From Bacillota bacterium (lineage in GTDB: Bacteria; Bacillota; Clostridia; Peptostreptococcales; Anaerovoracaceae), in assembly GCA_017405645.1 (NCBI GenBank), contig JAFQZZ010000035.1:1-55316 (forward strand): a DNA stretch of 55,316 nt, given 5' to 3'. A program made the translations under genes and the position numbers. The notes beneath the pieces were generated by a model. It was not told the origin of the DNA. It did no database searches and saw only the letters and a program-made list of their open reading frames with translations. Positions 48,168 to 55,316 of this stretch are shown piece by piece. Every line of letters starts with the position of its first letter. The first letter of the stretch is position 1.

Positions 48168-50219
48168 TTACAGGATTTCCGTCACCCGTTTCACCGGGAT
48201 CTCGGATTTCATGGCGCCGGTCGGGCAAACTTCCACGCACTTCATGCAGTTTTTGCAGAATTCCAGGTCGGCTTCCGTGACCATGGGGTTGACTTCCGTG
48301 GCGAAGCCCCGGTTGTACAGCCCGATCAGGGTCTTGCCGGCCACCTGGTCGCAGGTCCGGTAGCACAGTCCGCAGAGGACGCACTTGTCCGGGTCGTGGG
48401 AGATCAGCGGCGTGATCTCCTTGTCCGGCCGGTGATGGACCTCGCCGGGGTACTTGCCCGGATCCAGTCCCTCGAACATGTTGGCGTACCGGATCAGCCG
48501 GCAGTCGTAGTAATCGTGACAGCCGCATTCCAGGCAGCGCTTGGCTTCCGCCAAGGCCTGTTCTTCGGTAAAGCCGAAGTAGATGGGGTCGAAGGTGTGC
48601 TTCCGTTCTTCCGGCGTCAGCCCCGGCATCTTGGCCCGGGCCAGTTTCTCCCGGTCCTTGAAATCTTCCGGCGTGACTTCTTTCTTCACGTAGTAAATGT
48701 CCTCGCCCCGGACTTCTTCGCCCATCATGTACTGGTGCATGCACAGGGCCGCCTGACGGGCTTCGGCAATGGCCTGGATGGCGATGCCGGCGCCTTTATT
48801 GGTGCAGTCCCCTGCCGCAAACACGTTTTCCATATTGGTCCGGAAGGTCTGTTCGTTGGCGTCGATGGTTCCCCTCCATCTCATGGCCACGTCCCCGGTG
48901 CCGGTGCAGTCGGCGATCTGGCCGATGGCCATCAGGACGTTGTCCACTTCGATCTCGTCCGTTTCTCCCGGGATGGGTACCGGACTCCGCCGGCCGGTGT
49001 CATCCGGTTCCCCCAGCTGCATTCTCTGCAGCCGGATGCCGGTGACCTTCCCGTCCTTGCCCAGGAATTCCTGCGGATTGTGGAGGAACATGAATTTCAC
49101 GCCTTCTTCTTCCGCTTCTTCGATCTCAATGTCCGCCGCGGGCATGGCATCACGGTCCCGGCGGTAAACGACGAAGACTTCCTCCGCCCCCAGCCGGACC
49201 GCCGTACGGCAGCAGTCCATGGCGGTATTGCCGCCGCCGCAGACCGCGACCCGCTTTCCGAGGAGCGGCCGTTCGCCCCGGCCCAGTTTTTCCAGGAACT
49301 CGATCCCGGGGATCACGCCTTCCAGGTGTTCGCCGGGTACGTTCATTCCCTGGGATTTCCAGGCGCCGATGGCCAGCAGGACTGAATCGTATTCTTCCGC
49401 CATCCGTTCAAAAGTGATGTCGCGGACCAGTTTCATATTGTTCATCATGACGACGCCGGAGTCTTCGATGATCTGGATCTCCTTGTCCAGCACGTCCTTG
49501 GGAAGCCGGTATTCCGGGATGCCGTAGCGCAGCATTCCGCCCATCTTGGGCTGCTGATCGAAGACGATGACGCTGTGGCCGAGCCTGCGCAGATGATAAG
49601 CCGCGGTCAGGCCAGCCGGACCGCCGCCGATGATGGCCACCCGTTTGCCGGTGTCCGGTGCGGTTTGGATGACATAAGGATCCATTTCCAGCACCTTGTC
49701 CGCCACAAAGGATTTCAGGAAAGCGATGGAGATGGGTTCCTCCACCATTTCCCGGCGGCAGGCGTCTTCACAGGGGTGGGGGCAGATCCGGCCGATGGAA
49801 GCCGGCAGTGGGAATACATCATAAATCGTGTTCACCGCATCCTCGTACCGGCCTTCGGCGATCTCTTTCACGTATTTCTGACAGTCCGTCATGGCCGGAC
49901 AGTTCAGTTTACAGGGTCCCCGGCAGTCTCCGGTGTGGTCGGAAAGCAGCAGTTCCAGGGCAGCTCTCCGGGCCCGGATGGTCCGGGGGGTATTGGTATG
50001 GACGATATAGCCCTCCTGGGGCCTGGCGCTGCATGCCCGGAGGAGTTTCGGCACTTTCTCCGCCTCTACCACGCAAAGGCCGCAGGCGCCGTAGATTTCC
50101 GTCCGTTTATCATAACACAGGGACGGGATCTCGATCCCGGCCCGCAGAGCGGATGTTAAGATGGTATCCGAAGGCTCTGCAGTAACGACTTTCCCGTCAA
50201 TGATATATTTGATTGACAT
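48168..50219 (-). CDS. Ferredoxin/GltD-like NAD(P)H oxidoreductase subunit (StnC-like)
   Basis: 683 residues. The N-terminal [2Fe-2S] ferredoxin domain (LCYDKRTEIYGACGLCVVEA) is followed by a NuoG-type His/Cys region (HTGDCRGPCKLNCPA) and a Cys-rich GltD-like iron-sulfur region (GRICPHPCEDACRR). Next come FAD binding (VAIIGGGPAGLTAAYHLRRL), a NADPH-type nucleotide fold (VAVCGGGNTAMDCCRTAVRL...VVYRRD) and ATG/GD motif VFAAGDCTNKG. Two C-terminal [4Fe-4S] sites close it (CVLCGLCYRTC, CKNCMKCVEVCP). With NuoE- and NuoF-like partners this matches the Sporomusa-type Nfn (StnABC), which couples NADH, ferredoxin and NADP by flavin-based bifurcation. ATG 50219 has AAAGGAGG. A formate dehydrogenase or hydrogenase accessory role is the alternative. 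Confidence 0.82.
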   Translation of the reverse strand: MSIKYIIDGKVVTAEPSDTILTSALRAGIEIPSLCYDKRTEIYGACGLCVVEAEKVPKLLRACSARPQEGYIVHTNTPRTIRARRAALELLLSDHTGDCRGPCKLNCPAMTDCQKYVKEIAEGRYEDAVNTIYDVFPLPASIGRICPHPCEDACRREMVEEPISIAFLKSFVADKVLEMDPYVIQTAPDTGKRVAIIGGGPAGLTAAYHLRRLGHSVIVFDQQPKMGGMLRYGIPEYRLPKDVLDKEIQIIEDSGVVMMNNMKLVRDITFERMAEEYDSVLLAIGAWKSQGMNVPGEHLEGVIPGIEFLEKLGRGERPLLGKRVAVCGGGNTAMDCCRTAVRLGAEEVFVVYRRDRDAMPAADIEIEEAEEEGVKFMFLHNPQEFLGKDGKVTGIRLQRMQLGEPDDTGRRSPVPIPGETDEIEVDNVLMAIGQIADCTGTGDVAMRWRGTIDANEQTFRTNMENVFAAGDCTNKGAGIAIQAIAEARQAALCMHQYMMGEEVRGEDIYYVKKEVTPEDFKDREKLARAKMPGLTPEERKHTFDPIYFGFTEEQALAEAKRCLECGCHDYYDCRLIRYANMFEGLDPGKYPGEVHHRPDKEITPLISHDPDKCVLCGLCYRTCDQVAGKTLIGLYNRGFATEVNPMVTEADLEFCKNCMKCVEVCPTGAMKSEIPVKRVTEIL

Positions 50220-50233
50220 CTGACAGACCTCCT

Positions 50234-52000
50234 TTATTTCACCACCACTGCATCGAACTTGCAGGCAGTCTTGCAGTTTCCGCATTTCGTACACAGTTCA
50301 TTATCCACTACGTGGACACCCTTTACTTCTCCCTTGATCGCGTTTACCGGACACTGGCGGGCACAGGCCGTACAGCCGATGCACTTGTCCGGATCGATGT
50401 GATAGGAGATCAGCGCCCGGCATTCGCCCGCCGGACAGCGGTGCTCATAGATGTGGGCTTCGAATTCATCCCGGAAGTAACGGATGGTGGTCAGCACCGG
50501 ATTCGGCGCGGTGTTCCCCAGTCCGCAAAGGGCCCCGTCCTTGACGGCGTTGCACAGGTCTTCCAGTTTTTCGATGTCCCCTTCTTCGCCCTTGCCTTCC
50601 ACGATCCGGTCCAGGATCTCCTTCATCCGTTTCGTGCCCAGGCGGCAGTGGATGCACTTCCCGCAGCTTTCCTTGGTGGTAAAGTCCAGGAAGAACCGGG
50701 CCATGTTCACCATGCAGGTGTTCTCGTCCATGACGACCATCCCGCCGGAACCCATGATGGCCCCGGTGATGACCAGCTGGTTGTAGTCGATCTGGACATC
50801 CAGCCGCTCCGCCGGCACGCAGCCGCCGGAAGGTCCGCCCAGCTGCACCGCCTTGAAGCGGGCGCCGCCGCGGATCCCGCCGCCGATGCCGAAGATGACA
50901 TCCCGCAGGGTCCGTCCCATGGGGATCTCCACCAGACCGCCCCGGTTGATCTTGCCGGTGAGGGCGAATACCTTGGTCCCCTTGGAGTTTTCCGTCCCCA
51001 TGGCGGCAAAGGCTTCGCCGCCGTTTTCGATGATCCATGCCACATTGGCAAAGGTTTCGACGTTATTGATGTTGGAAGGCTTCATCCAGTAGCCGGCCTG
51101 GGCCGGGAACGGGGGTTTCAGCCGGGGCATGCCCCGCTTGCCTTCCAGGGATTCGATCAGCGCGGTCTCCTCCCCGCAGACGAAGGCGCCGGCCCCCGCC
51201 TTGATGCGGATCTTGCAGGAGAAGTCCGAACCGCAGATGTTGTCGCCCAGATATCCGGCGGCGGTGGCATCCTTGATGGCCTTCTTCAGACGGATGATGG
51301 CCAGGGGATACTCCGCACGGACGTAGACGATCCCTTCCTTCGCGCCGATGGCGTAGGCCCCGATCAGCATCCCCTCCAGCAGAGAGTGGGGGTCGCCTTC
51401 GATGACGGCCCGGTCCATAAAGGCGCCGGGGTCTCCTTCGTCGGCGTTGCAGATCAGGTATTTTTCCTCACCCGGAGAATTCCGCGCCGCTCTCCATTTA
51501 AAGGCGGTGGAGAAGCCGGCGCCGCCGCGGCCTTTCAGGCCGGACTTGTCGATCTCTTCGATCACGGCTTCCGGGGTGATTTTTTCTTCCAGTATACGCC
51601 GGATGGAGCGGTAGCCCCCCCGGGCGGTGTATTCTTCCAGGCTTTCCGGGTCGATGACGCCGCAGTTCCGCAGGGCCACCCGGGTCTGCTGGGTCAGGAA
51701 CGCTTCGTCTTCCGGCTGGATCTTCATGGGTTCCAGCGCTGCCAGGTCGCCGCTTTTCACTGCGTTCCAGATGGTCTCCGCGTCTTTTCCCTGTACGTGG
51801 ACCAGCCGCAGGCAGTCCGGTTTATCCGGATCCGGGTAAATGTCCACGATAGGTTCCAGGAAGCACATGCCGATGCAGCCGGTGATCCCCACCGAACTGC
51901 CCGGTACGGGATTTTCCCGGCTCAGGGCTTCCAGGCGGTCGTATACGTCATTGGCGCCGGCGGCGATGCCGCAGCTGCCCTTGCCTACGATGACTTTCAT
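50234..52000 (-). CDS. nuoF: NuoF/HydB-like NADH-oxidising FMN iron-sulfur subunit
   Basis: 588 residues. An N-terminal thioredoxin-like [2Fe-2S] domain (VGITGCIGMCFLEP), then the 51-kDa core with the FMN/NADH glycine loops SGLKGRGGAGFSTAFKW and CNADEGDPGAFMDR, an SLBB segment (GKINRGGLVEIPMGRTLRDV), the [4Fe-4S] motif SCGKCIHCRLGTKRM, and two C-terminal ferredoxin-type clusters (CIGCTACARQCPVNAI, CTKCGNCKTACKF). This HydB/HndC-like layout is typical of soluble bifurcating complexes, not of respiratory complex I. The start overlaps the NuoE-like stop (ATGA), and the next gene follows after 14 nt. It would carry out the NADH half reaction. Confidence 0.9.
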   Translation of the reverse strand: MKVIVGKGSCGIAAGANDVYDRLEALSRENPVPGSSVGITGCIGMCFLEPIVDIYPDPDKPDCLRLVHVQGKDAETIWNAVKSGDLAALEPMKIQPEDEAFLTQQTRVALRNCGVIDPESLEEYTARGGYRSIRRILEEKITPEAVIEEIDKSGLKGRGGAGFSTAFKWRAARNSPGEEKYLICNADEGDPGAFMDRAVIEGDPHSLLEGMLIGAYAIGAKEGIVYVRAEYPLAIIRLKKAIKDATAAGYLGDNICGSDFSCKIRIKAGAGAFVCGEETALIESLEGKRGMPRLKPPFPAQAGYWMKPSNINNVETFANVAWIIENGGEAFAAMGTENSKGTKVFALTGKINRGGLVEIPMGRTLRDVIFGIGGGIRGGARFKAVQLGGPSGGCVPAERLDVQIDYNQLVITGAIMGSGGMVVMDENTCMVNMARFFLDFTTKESCGKCIHCRLGTKRMKEILDRIVEGKGEEGDIEKLEDLCNAVKDGALCGLGNTAPNPVLTTIRYFRDEFEAHIYEHRCPAGECRALISYHIDPDKCIGCTACARQCPVNAIKGEVKGVHVVDNELCTKCGNCKTACKFDAVVVK

Positions 52001-52482
52001 GCGCTCTCACCTTCTTTCTCCGCCAGTTCCCGCAGGATGTGGCGGGTCTTGTCCGGTGTCAGCGCCCCGTAAGTCTGTCCGCTGATCATCATCACCGGCG
52101 ACAGGGAGCAGCAGCCCAGACAGGCTACGTGTTTCAACGTAAACAGTCCATCCTTTGTGGTCTCGCCGTCTTTGATCCCCAGTTCATCCGTGATCGCGGC
52201 AGAGATCAGTTCGGAACTGTTGACGTGGCAGGCGGTGCCGTCACAAAGCATGATGAGGTGTTTCCCCACCGGCTGGAGGCGGAACTGCGTATAGAACGTC
52301 GCCACGCCGATGATGGTTGCGAGAGGGATCTGCGCCTCCCGGGAGATATGCTCCATCACATCCATGGGCAGGTACCCGTAAATGTCCTGGGCGCTCTGGA
52401 GAATGGCAATGAGACTGCCTTTCTGGTCCCGGTATTCCGAAAGAGTCGGCTCGATCAAAGTTAAGTCGCTCCTGGTTTCCAT
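51997..52482 (-). CDS. nuoE: NuoE/HydC-like [2Fe-2S] thioredoxin-fold subunit
   Basis: 161 residues. The helical N-terminus (SLIAILQSAQDIYGYLPMDV) and thioredoxin-like C-terminus hold the four cluster ligands CDGTAC (C-x4-C) and CLGCC (C-x3-C), as in the 24-kDa subunit of complex I and in HydC/HndA. IGVATFYTQFRLQPVGKH is the family signature. ATG 52482 is chosen (AAGGAGG 9 nt upstream) over an ATG at 52506 that precedes the ribosome site. It is the first gene of the three-gene operon. In the window there is no hydrogenase catalytic (H-cluster) subunit to pair with. Confidence 0.9.
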   Translation of the reverse strand: METRSDLTLIEPTLSEYRDQKGSLIAILQSAQDIYGYLPMDVMEHISREAQIPLATIIGVATFYTQFRLQPVGKHLIMLCDGTACHVNSSELISAAITDELGIKDGETTKDGLFTLKHVACLGCCSLSPVMMISGQTYGALTPDKTRHILRELAEKEGESA

Positions 52483-52559
52483 TTCCCGTTGACCTCCTTT
52501 TTTCATTATTTGTCGTATATTCCTTCTTCATTGAACCAAATAAAGGTCTTCTACGTTCC

Positions 52560-52568
52560 ATTGTAACA
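52560..52568 (-). promoter_or_regulatory. Extended -10 promoter of the nuoE-like operon
   Basis: TGT followed by TACAAT on the minus strand (52568-52560), about 78 nt before the start. The -35 is unclear. A separate 16-nt palindrome TTCGTA TGAG TACGAA (52638-52653) lies about 75 nt further upstream. Confidence 0.45.
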
Positions 52569-52665
52569 TAGAAAACCTTTACATTCCTACTGTTTTTGTA
52601 TTTTTCCCAACTTTTTCGCAATGAAAGTTTCTCATTATTCGTATGAGTACGAACGATGACCCGCC

Positions 52666-53835
52666 TCAGTAGCGGACGTAATCCAGCGGATCGGCGATGG
52701 CGCCGTCGATAATGACCTCAAAATGCAGGTGAGGCCCGGTGGACCGGCCGGTGGATCCCACCAGTCCCACCAGCTCCCCGGCCAGGACTTCCTGCCCTTC
52801 CTCCACGGAGATGGCGCTCAGGTGGGCGTACAGGGTCATGGACCCGTCCAGGTGGTCGATCTCCACCATGTTTCCGTAGCCCCCTTCGTTATAGCCCGCC
52901 GCAATGACAACGCCGCCCTTGGACGCATAGACCGGTTCCCCCATGGGGGCGCCGATGTCGATGCCCTTGTGGATCCGGCCCCACCGCCAGCCCATCTTCG
53001 AGGTCAGGGTGCCGCTGACGGGGTTCATGAATTCCTCCCCGTCCCAGGGGATGGATTCCGCGTAGGTCCCCACCAGGATGACTTCGTTCACCGGCGCGGA
53101 CAGGACGGTCTCGCTTTTGTTCCGGGATACTTCCTCGCCGTCGTGGCGTACGATCACCGTTTCCGTGACCCGGGCGCCTTCCACGCCGTTGACCTTGACG
53201 GATTGCTCTCCCAGGGGGCGGGTCTCGGTCTCCTCGTACAGGACTTCATAAGGGATGGCGGTCTGTTCGATCTGCCGCTCCACGGTCTCCACCGTCAGGT
53301 TTTCCCGGAGGGCCTGTTCCATTTCCTCCGCGGGCACTTCCTCCACGGGCTTGCCCCGGGAGACCGAAAAGACCAGGTTTTCCGCAAAGCCGATCCGCTC
53401 GTAATGGGCCTCCGGGTTGGCGGCCTCATAGTCCTCCGTGATCTTTTGGACCGCCTCTTCCGCCCGGTCGATGTCGTTGGTGCGGACCACCGTCTTGTCA
53501 TCCACCCGGCATTCGTACACGTTCACATCCACCCGGCACTTGCCGCCGGTTTCCGCCGCCACGTCCTGCCAGCCGTCCTTGGTCCGGAAGACTTTGTATT
53601 TCTTTTCAAAACCGAACTGCTCCGCCGTCACCGCCGCCTGCATGCGGATCTCCTCCGACAGGGCGATGGTGATGGGATCCATATTGTCCAGGACCTCCGA
53701 GGGCTGTTCCACGAACCCCACCGGCGTCCCCTCGTAGGTGACCTCATAGCCGGCGGATTCCTTGGCGATCACGGCGCCGCCGAAGATCAGGATCATGATG
53801 CCGATCGTACAGATCAGGGATTTGCTGATTTTCAT
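52666..53835 (-). CDS. Membrane-anchored G5 domain plus M23 peptidase
   Basis: 389 residues. One N-terminal helix (LICTIGIMILIFGGAVIA) acts as signal or anchor. After about 190 residues of mixed charged sequence comes a G5 domain (about 205-275; ETRPLGEQSVKVNGVEGARV), often a glycan- or zinc-binding wall module. The LytM/M23 domain (about 285-389) has MGWRWGRIHKGIDIGAPMGE with the first zinc His and Asp, and STGPHLHFEVIIDG with the HxH pair, so it should be an active metallo-endopeptidase of peptidoglycan. Start 53835 is chosen from the ribosome site AAAGGAACC and the hydrophobic helix. It is divergent from the DnaD-like gene. Confidence 0.9.
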   Translation of the reverse strand: MKISKSLICTIGIMILIFGGAVIAKESAGYEVTYEGTPVGFVEQPSEVLDNMDPITIALSEEIRMQAAVTAEQFGFEKKYKVFRTKDGWQDVAAETGGKCRVDVNVYECRVDDKTVVRTNDIDRAEEAVQKITEDYEAANPEAHYERIGFAENLVFSVSRGKPVEEVPAEEMEQALRENLTVETVERQIEQTAIPYEVLYEETETRPLGEQSVKVNGVEGARVTETVIVRHDGEEVSRNKSETVLSAPVNEVILVGTYAESIPWDGEEFMNPVSGTLTSKMGWRWGRIHKGIDIGAPMGEPVYASKGGVVIAAGYNEGGYGNMVEIDHLDGSMTLYAHLSAISVEEGQEVLAGELVGLVGSTGRSTGPHLHFEVIIDGAIADPLDYVRY

Positions 53836-53836
53836 G

Positions 53837-53866
53837 TTGGTTCCTTTGCCGATTCTGTGGTATAAT
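53837..53866 (+). promoter_or_regulatory. Promoter of the DnaD-like gene
   Basis: TTGGTT (53837-53842), 18 nt, then a perfect TATAAT (53861-53866) preceded by TGG (extended -10), 54 nt before the start. It overlaps the upstream edge of the divergent M23 gene. Confidence 0.6.
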
Positions 53867-53920
53867 GGTTCACAGCCCTTTTCGGGCCGCAGAAAAAAAT
53901 GCCTATATACCGAGGATTTT

Positions 53921-55171
53921 ATGAATTTCTTTATGGAAAAAACCGACCTGTATCTGAAGGATACCGCGGTCGAGAATCTTTTCATCAGTGAATATATGGT
54001 AACTGCCGACGGGGATTATGTCAAGGTTTACCTTTTGGCGAAGATGTATGCCGGCAGCGGCGAGGAATGCTCCAACGCCACCCTGGCCCGGGAGCTGAGC
54101 CTGCCCCTGCAGAAGGTGGTGGATGCCTGGAACTACTGGGAATCCCGGGGTCTGCTGCGCCGCAGGTTCACCGGCCGGGACCCGGCCGATTTCGACCTGG
54201 AATTCATCAGTCCCAAACAGCTGATGTACGGCCTGGAACCTTCCTCTTCGGAAGAAGACAGTTTCCCGGAGGAGGACATCGCCCGTCTCAACGCCGCCTC
54301 CTGGTCCCAGAACGCCCTGGCGCTTTTCCGGGCGGTGGAACCGATGGTAGGCCGGACCCTCAGCAGTCGGGAGATGAACGATCTCCAGATGTGGCTGGAG
54401 GACTGGGGCATGTCCAAGGAGGTCATTCTCCGGGCTTACGAGATCTGCATCAAGGAGCGCCGCAAGACGCCGGAGATCGGCTACATTGCCGCCATCGTCC
54501 GCTCCTGGTACGAAAAACGGCTGTTCCGGGAGGATTCCCTGGAAGCCTACCTGGAGGAACACGACCGTCGCCACAGCCAGTACCGGCGGATCTTCAAGGC
54601 CCTGGGGTTCATCGGGCGGATGCCCACCGAGGAGGAGCGCCGGATCATGAACATTTGGCTGGACGATTACATGCTGGACATCAACACGATCCTGGAGGCC
54701 TGCCGGAAGACCAGCGGCATCTCCAGCCCGAATATCAACTACGTCCACGCCATCCTGAAGGACTGGAAGGAAGGCGAGAAGCTCACTGCCTCCGGCAAAA
54801 AGAAGCTCACCATCGCCCAGATCGACCGGATCTACAAGGAGATTCGGGAAAAGAACGAAGCGATCACCGCCTCCCGCAAGGAAGAGACCTACCGGAAGAT
54901 CCCCCGGATCAGCGAGATCGACGCCGAGGTCCGGGTCCTGAACGCCCAGCTCTTCACGCTTCTGCGGGGCGGCAAAAAGGATTCGGAGGAATACCGGGAC
55001 GGCGAAGAGCAGCGGCGGGAGCTGTACGGCGAGAAATCCCGGCTGCTGACCGAAGCCGGTTATCCGGAGGATTACCTGAAGCCGGTCTACACCTGCGAAC
55101 ACTGCAAGGACACCGGGTTCCTGGACAACGGCGAAAAATGCGTCTGTCTGGTGAACCGGATGATGGCATAA
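53921..55171 (+). CDS. dnaD: DnaD-domain replication protein with DnaC-like C-terminal extension, possibly truncated
   Basis: 416 residues. A winged-helix N-terminus (about 15-90; LARELSLPLQKVVDAWNYWE) is followed by two DnaD-type helical domains (about 125-200, with YIAAIVRSWYEKRLF, and about 210-285, with YVHAILKDWKEGEK). DnaD proteins help load the replicative helicase. The last 120 residues are unexpected: a charged helix (ASRKEETYRKIPRISEIDAE) and a Cys4 finger (YTCEHCKDTGFLDNGEKCVC), which match the N-terminus of DnaC/DnaI-type loaders. The AAA+ ATPase is missing: the frame stops at 55171, 5 nt before an IS3-family end. Start 53921 uses GAGGA with short spacing. This could be a natural DnaD-DnaC fusion cut by the insertion. 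Confidence 0.78.
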   Translation: MNFFMEKTDLYLKDTAVENLFISEYMVTADGDYVKVYLLAKMYAGSGEECSNATLARELSLPLQKVVDAWNYWESRGLLRRRFTGRDPADFDLEFISPKQLMYGLEPSSSEEDSFPEEDIARLNAASWSQNALALFRAVEPMVGRTLSSREMNDLQMWLEDWGMSKEVILRAYEICIKERRKTPEIGYIAAIVRSWYEKRLFREDSLEAYLEEHDRRHSQYRRIFKALGFIGRMPTEEERRIMNIWLDDYMLDINTILEACRKTSGISSPNINYVHAILKDWKEGEKLTASGKKKLTIAQIDRIYKEIREKNEAITASRKEETYRKIPRISEIDAEVRVLNAQLFTLLRGGKKDSEEYRDGEEQRRELYGEKSRLLTEAGYPEDYLKPVYTCEHCKDTGFLDNGEKCVCLVNRMMA

Positions 55172-55205
55172 AAAAATGAGGTGACCCCAAAAAGTTAGAC
55201 TTTTG

Positions 55206-55227
55206 CTCCAGCGAGAAATCGCTGGAG
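55206..55227 (+). terminator. Hairpin at the IS end
   Basis: A perfect 9-bp stem CTCCAGCGA/TCGCTGGAG with a GAAA loop, followed by five T on the plus strand. It would stop transcripts entering the IS from the dnaD side and shield the transposase from antisense reading. Confidence 0.6.
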
Positions 55228-55232
55228 TTTTT

Positions 55233-55316
55233 CTATGCAGCTAACATGGTTTTTCGGTACTCGACCGGACTTCGGTATCCGAGAGATGCCTTGCTGCGTT
55301 TCTCGTTGTAATAACA
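55233..55316 (-). CDS. IS3-family transposase OrfB, C-terminal 27 residues
   Basis: The visible C-terminus reads YYNEKRSKASLGYRSPVEYR and ends a few residues later. This is the hallmark end of IS3/IS150-group OrfB (YYN-KR--SLGY-SP-EYR), which follows the DDE catalytic domain. The rest of the gene lies outside the window, so integrity cannot be judged. Confidence 0.88.
   Translation of the reverse strand, partial: CYYNEKRSKASLGYRSPVEYRKTMLAA

Larger units (their letters stand above)
55177..55316 (-). mobile_element. IS3-family insertion sequence, right end only (cut by window edge)
   Basis: The terminus starts TGAGGTGACCCCAAAAAG, the usual TG-ended inverted repeat of IS3-family elements, next to the C-terminus of an IS3 OrfB transposase reading outwards. 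The element continues beyond the window. The flanking host bases are a run of A, so the target duplication cannot be read. Confidence 0.85.

Noticed and set aside
48168..52482. Respiratory complex I or an [FeFe] hydrogenase operon
   Set aside because: There are no membrane subunits and no H-cluster protein; the third gene is GltD-like, which points to a soluble transhydrogenase-type complex.
1..55316. tRNA, rRNA genes and CRISPR arrays
   Set aside because: Reading both strands showed no cloverleaf with a T-loop GGTTCGAATCC-like core in a proper setting, no rRNA sequence and no regularly spaced repeats.

Overview
The window reads as chromosomal DNA of a low-copy, moderately GC-rich (by eye) Gram-positive Firmicute, most likely an anaerobic member of the Clostridia. 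The evidence is the Bacillus/Clostridium gene order purR-spoVG-glmU-prs-pth-mfd-spoVB-mazG-hup-rqcP, the murA-spoIID pair, walRK, ricT-trmN6 next to holB, an S-layer-homology (SLH) surface protein, and oxygen-sensitive flavin/iron-sulfur redox genes. The family cannot be fixed from sequence alone. Sporulation-linked genes (spoVG, spoIID, abrB, a spoVB-like flippase) are present, but all also occur in non-sporing relatives.

Layout. 1-1348: a partial (2Fe-2S) oxidoreductase subunit divergent from a GntR/FCD regulator. 1404-12434: a long minus-strand block for envelope precursors, nucleotide housekeeping and repair, probably read from promoters before purR, spoVG and glmU and closed by a terminator at about 1371-1393. 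12595-17322: murC (+), murA-spoIID (-), then a small membrane protein coupled to an AbrB regulator (+). 17376-22742: walR-walK-75 aa membrane protein-holB-ricT-trmN6-like (-), with overlapping or closely spaced genes. 22880-31474: surface and envelope genes (Big_2 protein with a three-helix C-terminal anchor, a copper-amine-oxidase-N/SGNH hydrolase, a lipoprotein/HAD/membrane operon, a free-standing 50 aa membrane peptide, a gene remnant, an Lgt-like protein).

31594-48039: the most unusual part. A roughly 4,509 aa SLH-anchored mosaic surface protein follows a small two-helix membrane protein. Just upstream is an operon of an ECF sigma factor, a paralogous two-helix membrane protein, a polytopic membrane protein and a PrsW-type intramembrane protease. 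This looks like a self-contained envelope signalling unit beside its possible target.

48168-52482: a three-gene flavin/iron-sulfur operon (NuoE-like, NuoF-like, and a ferredoxin/GltD-like subunit) whose composition fits the Sporomusa-type (Stn) electron-bifurcating NADH/ferredoxin/NADP transhydrogenase. 52666-55316: a G5-M23 cell-wall peptidase divergent from a DnaD-type replication protein. The latter carries an apparent DnaC N-terminal region and stops next to the end of an IS3-family element that runs off the window. No tRNA, rRNA or CRISPR array was seen.
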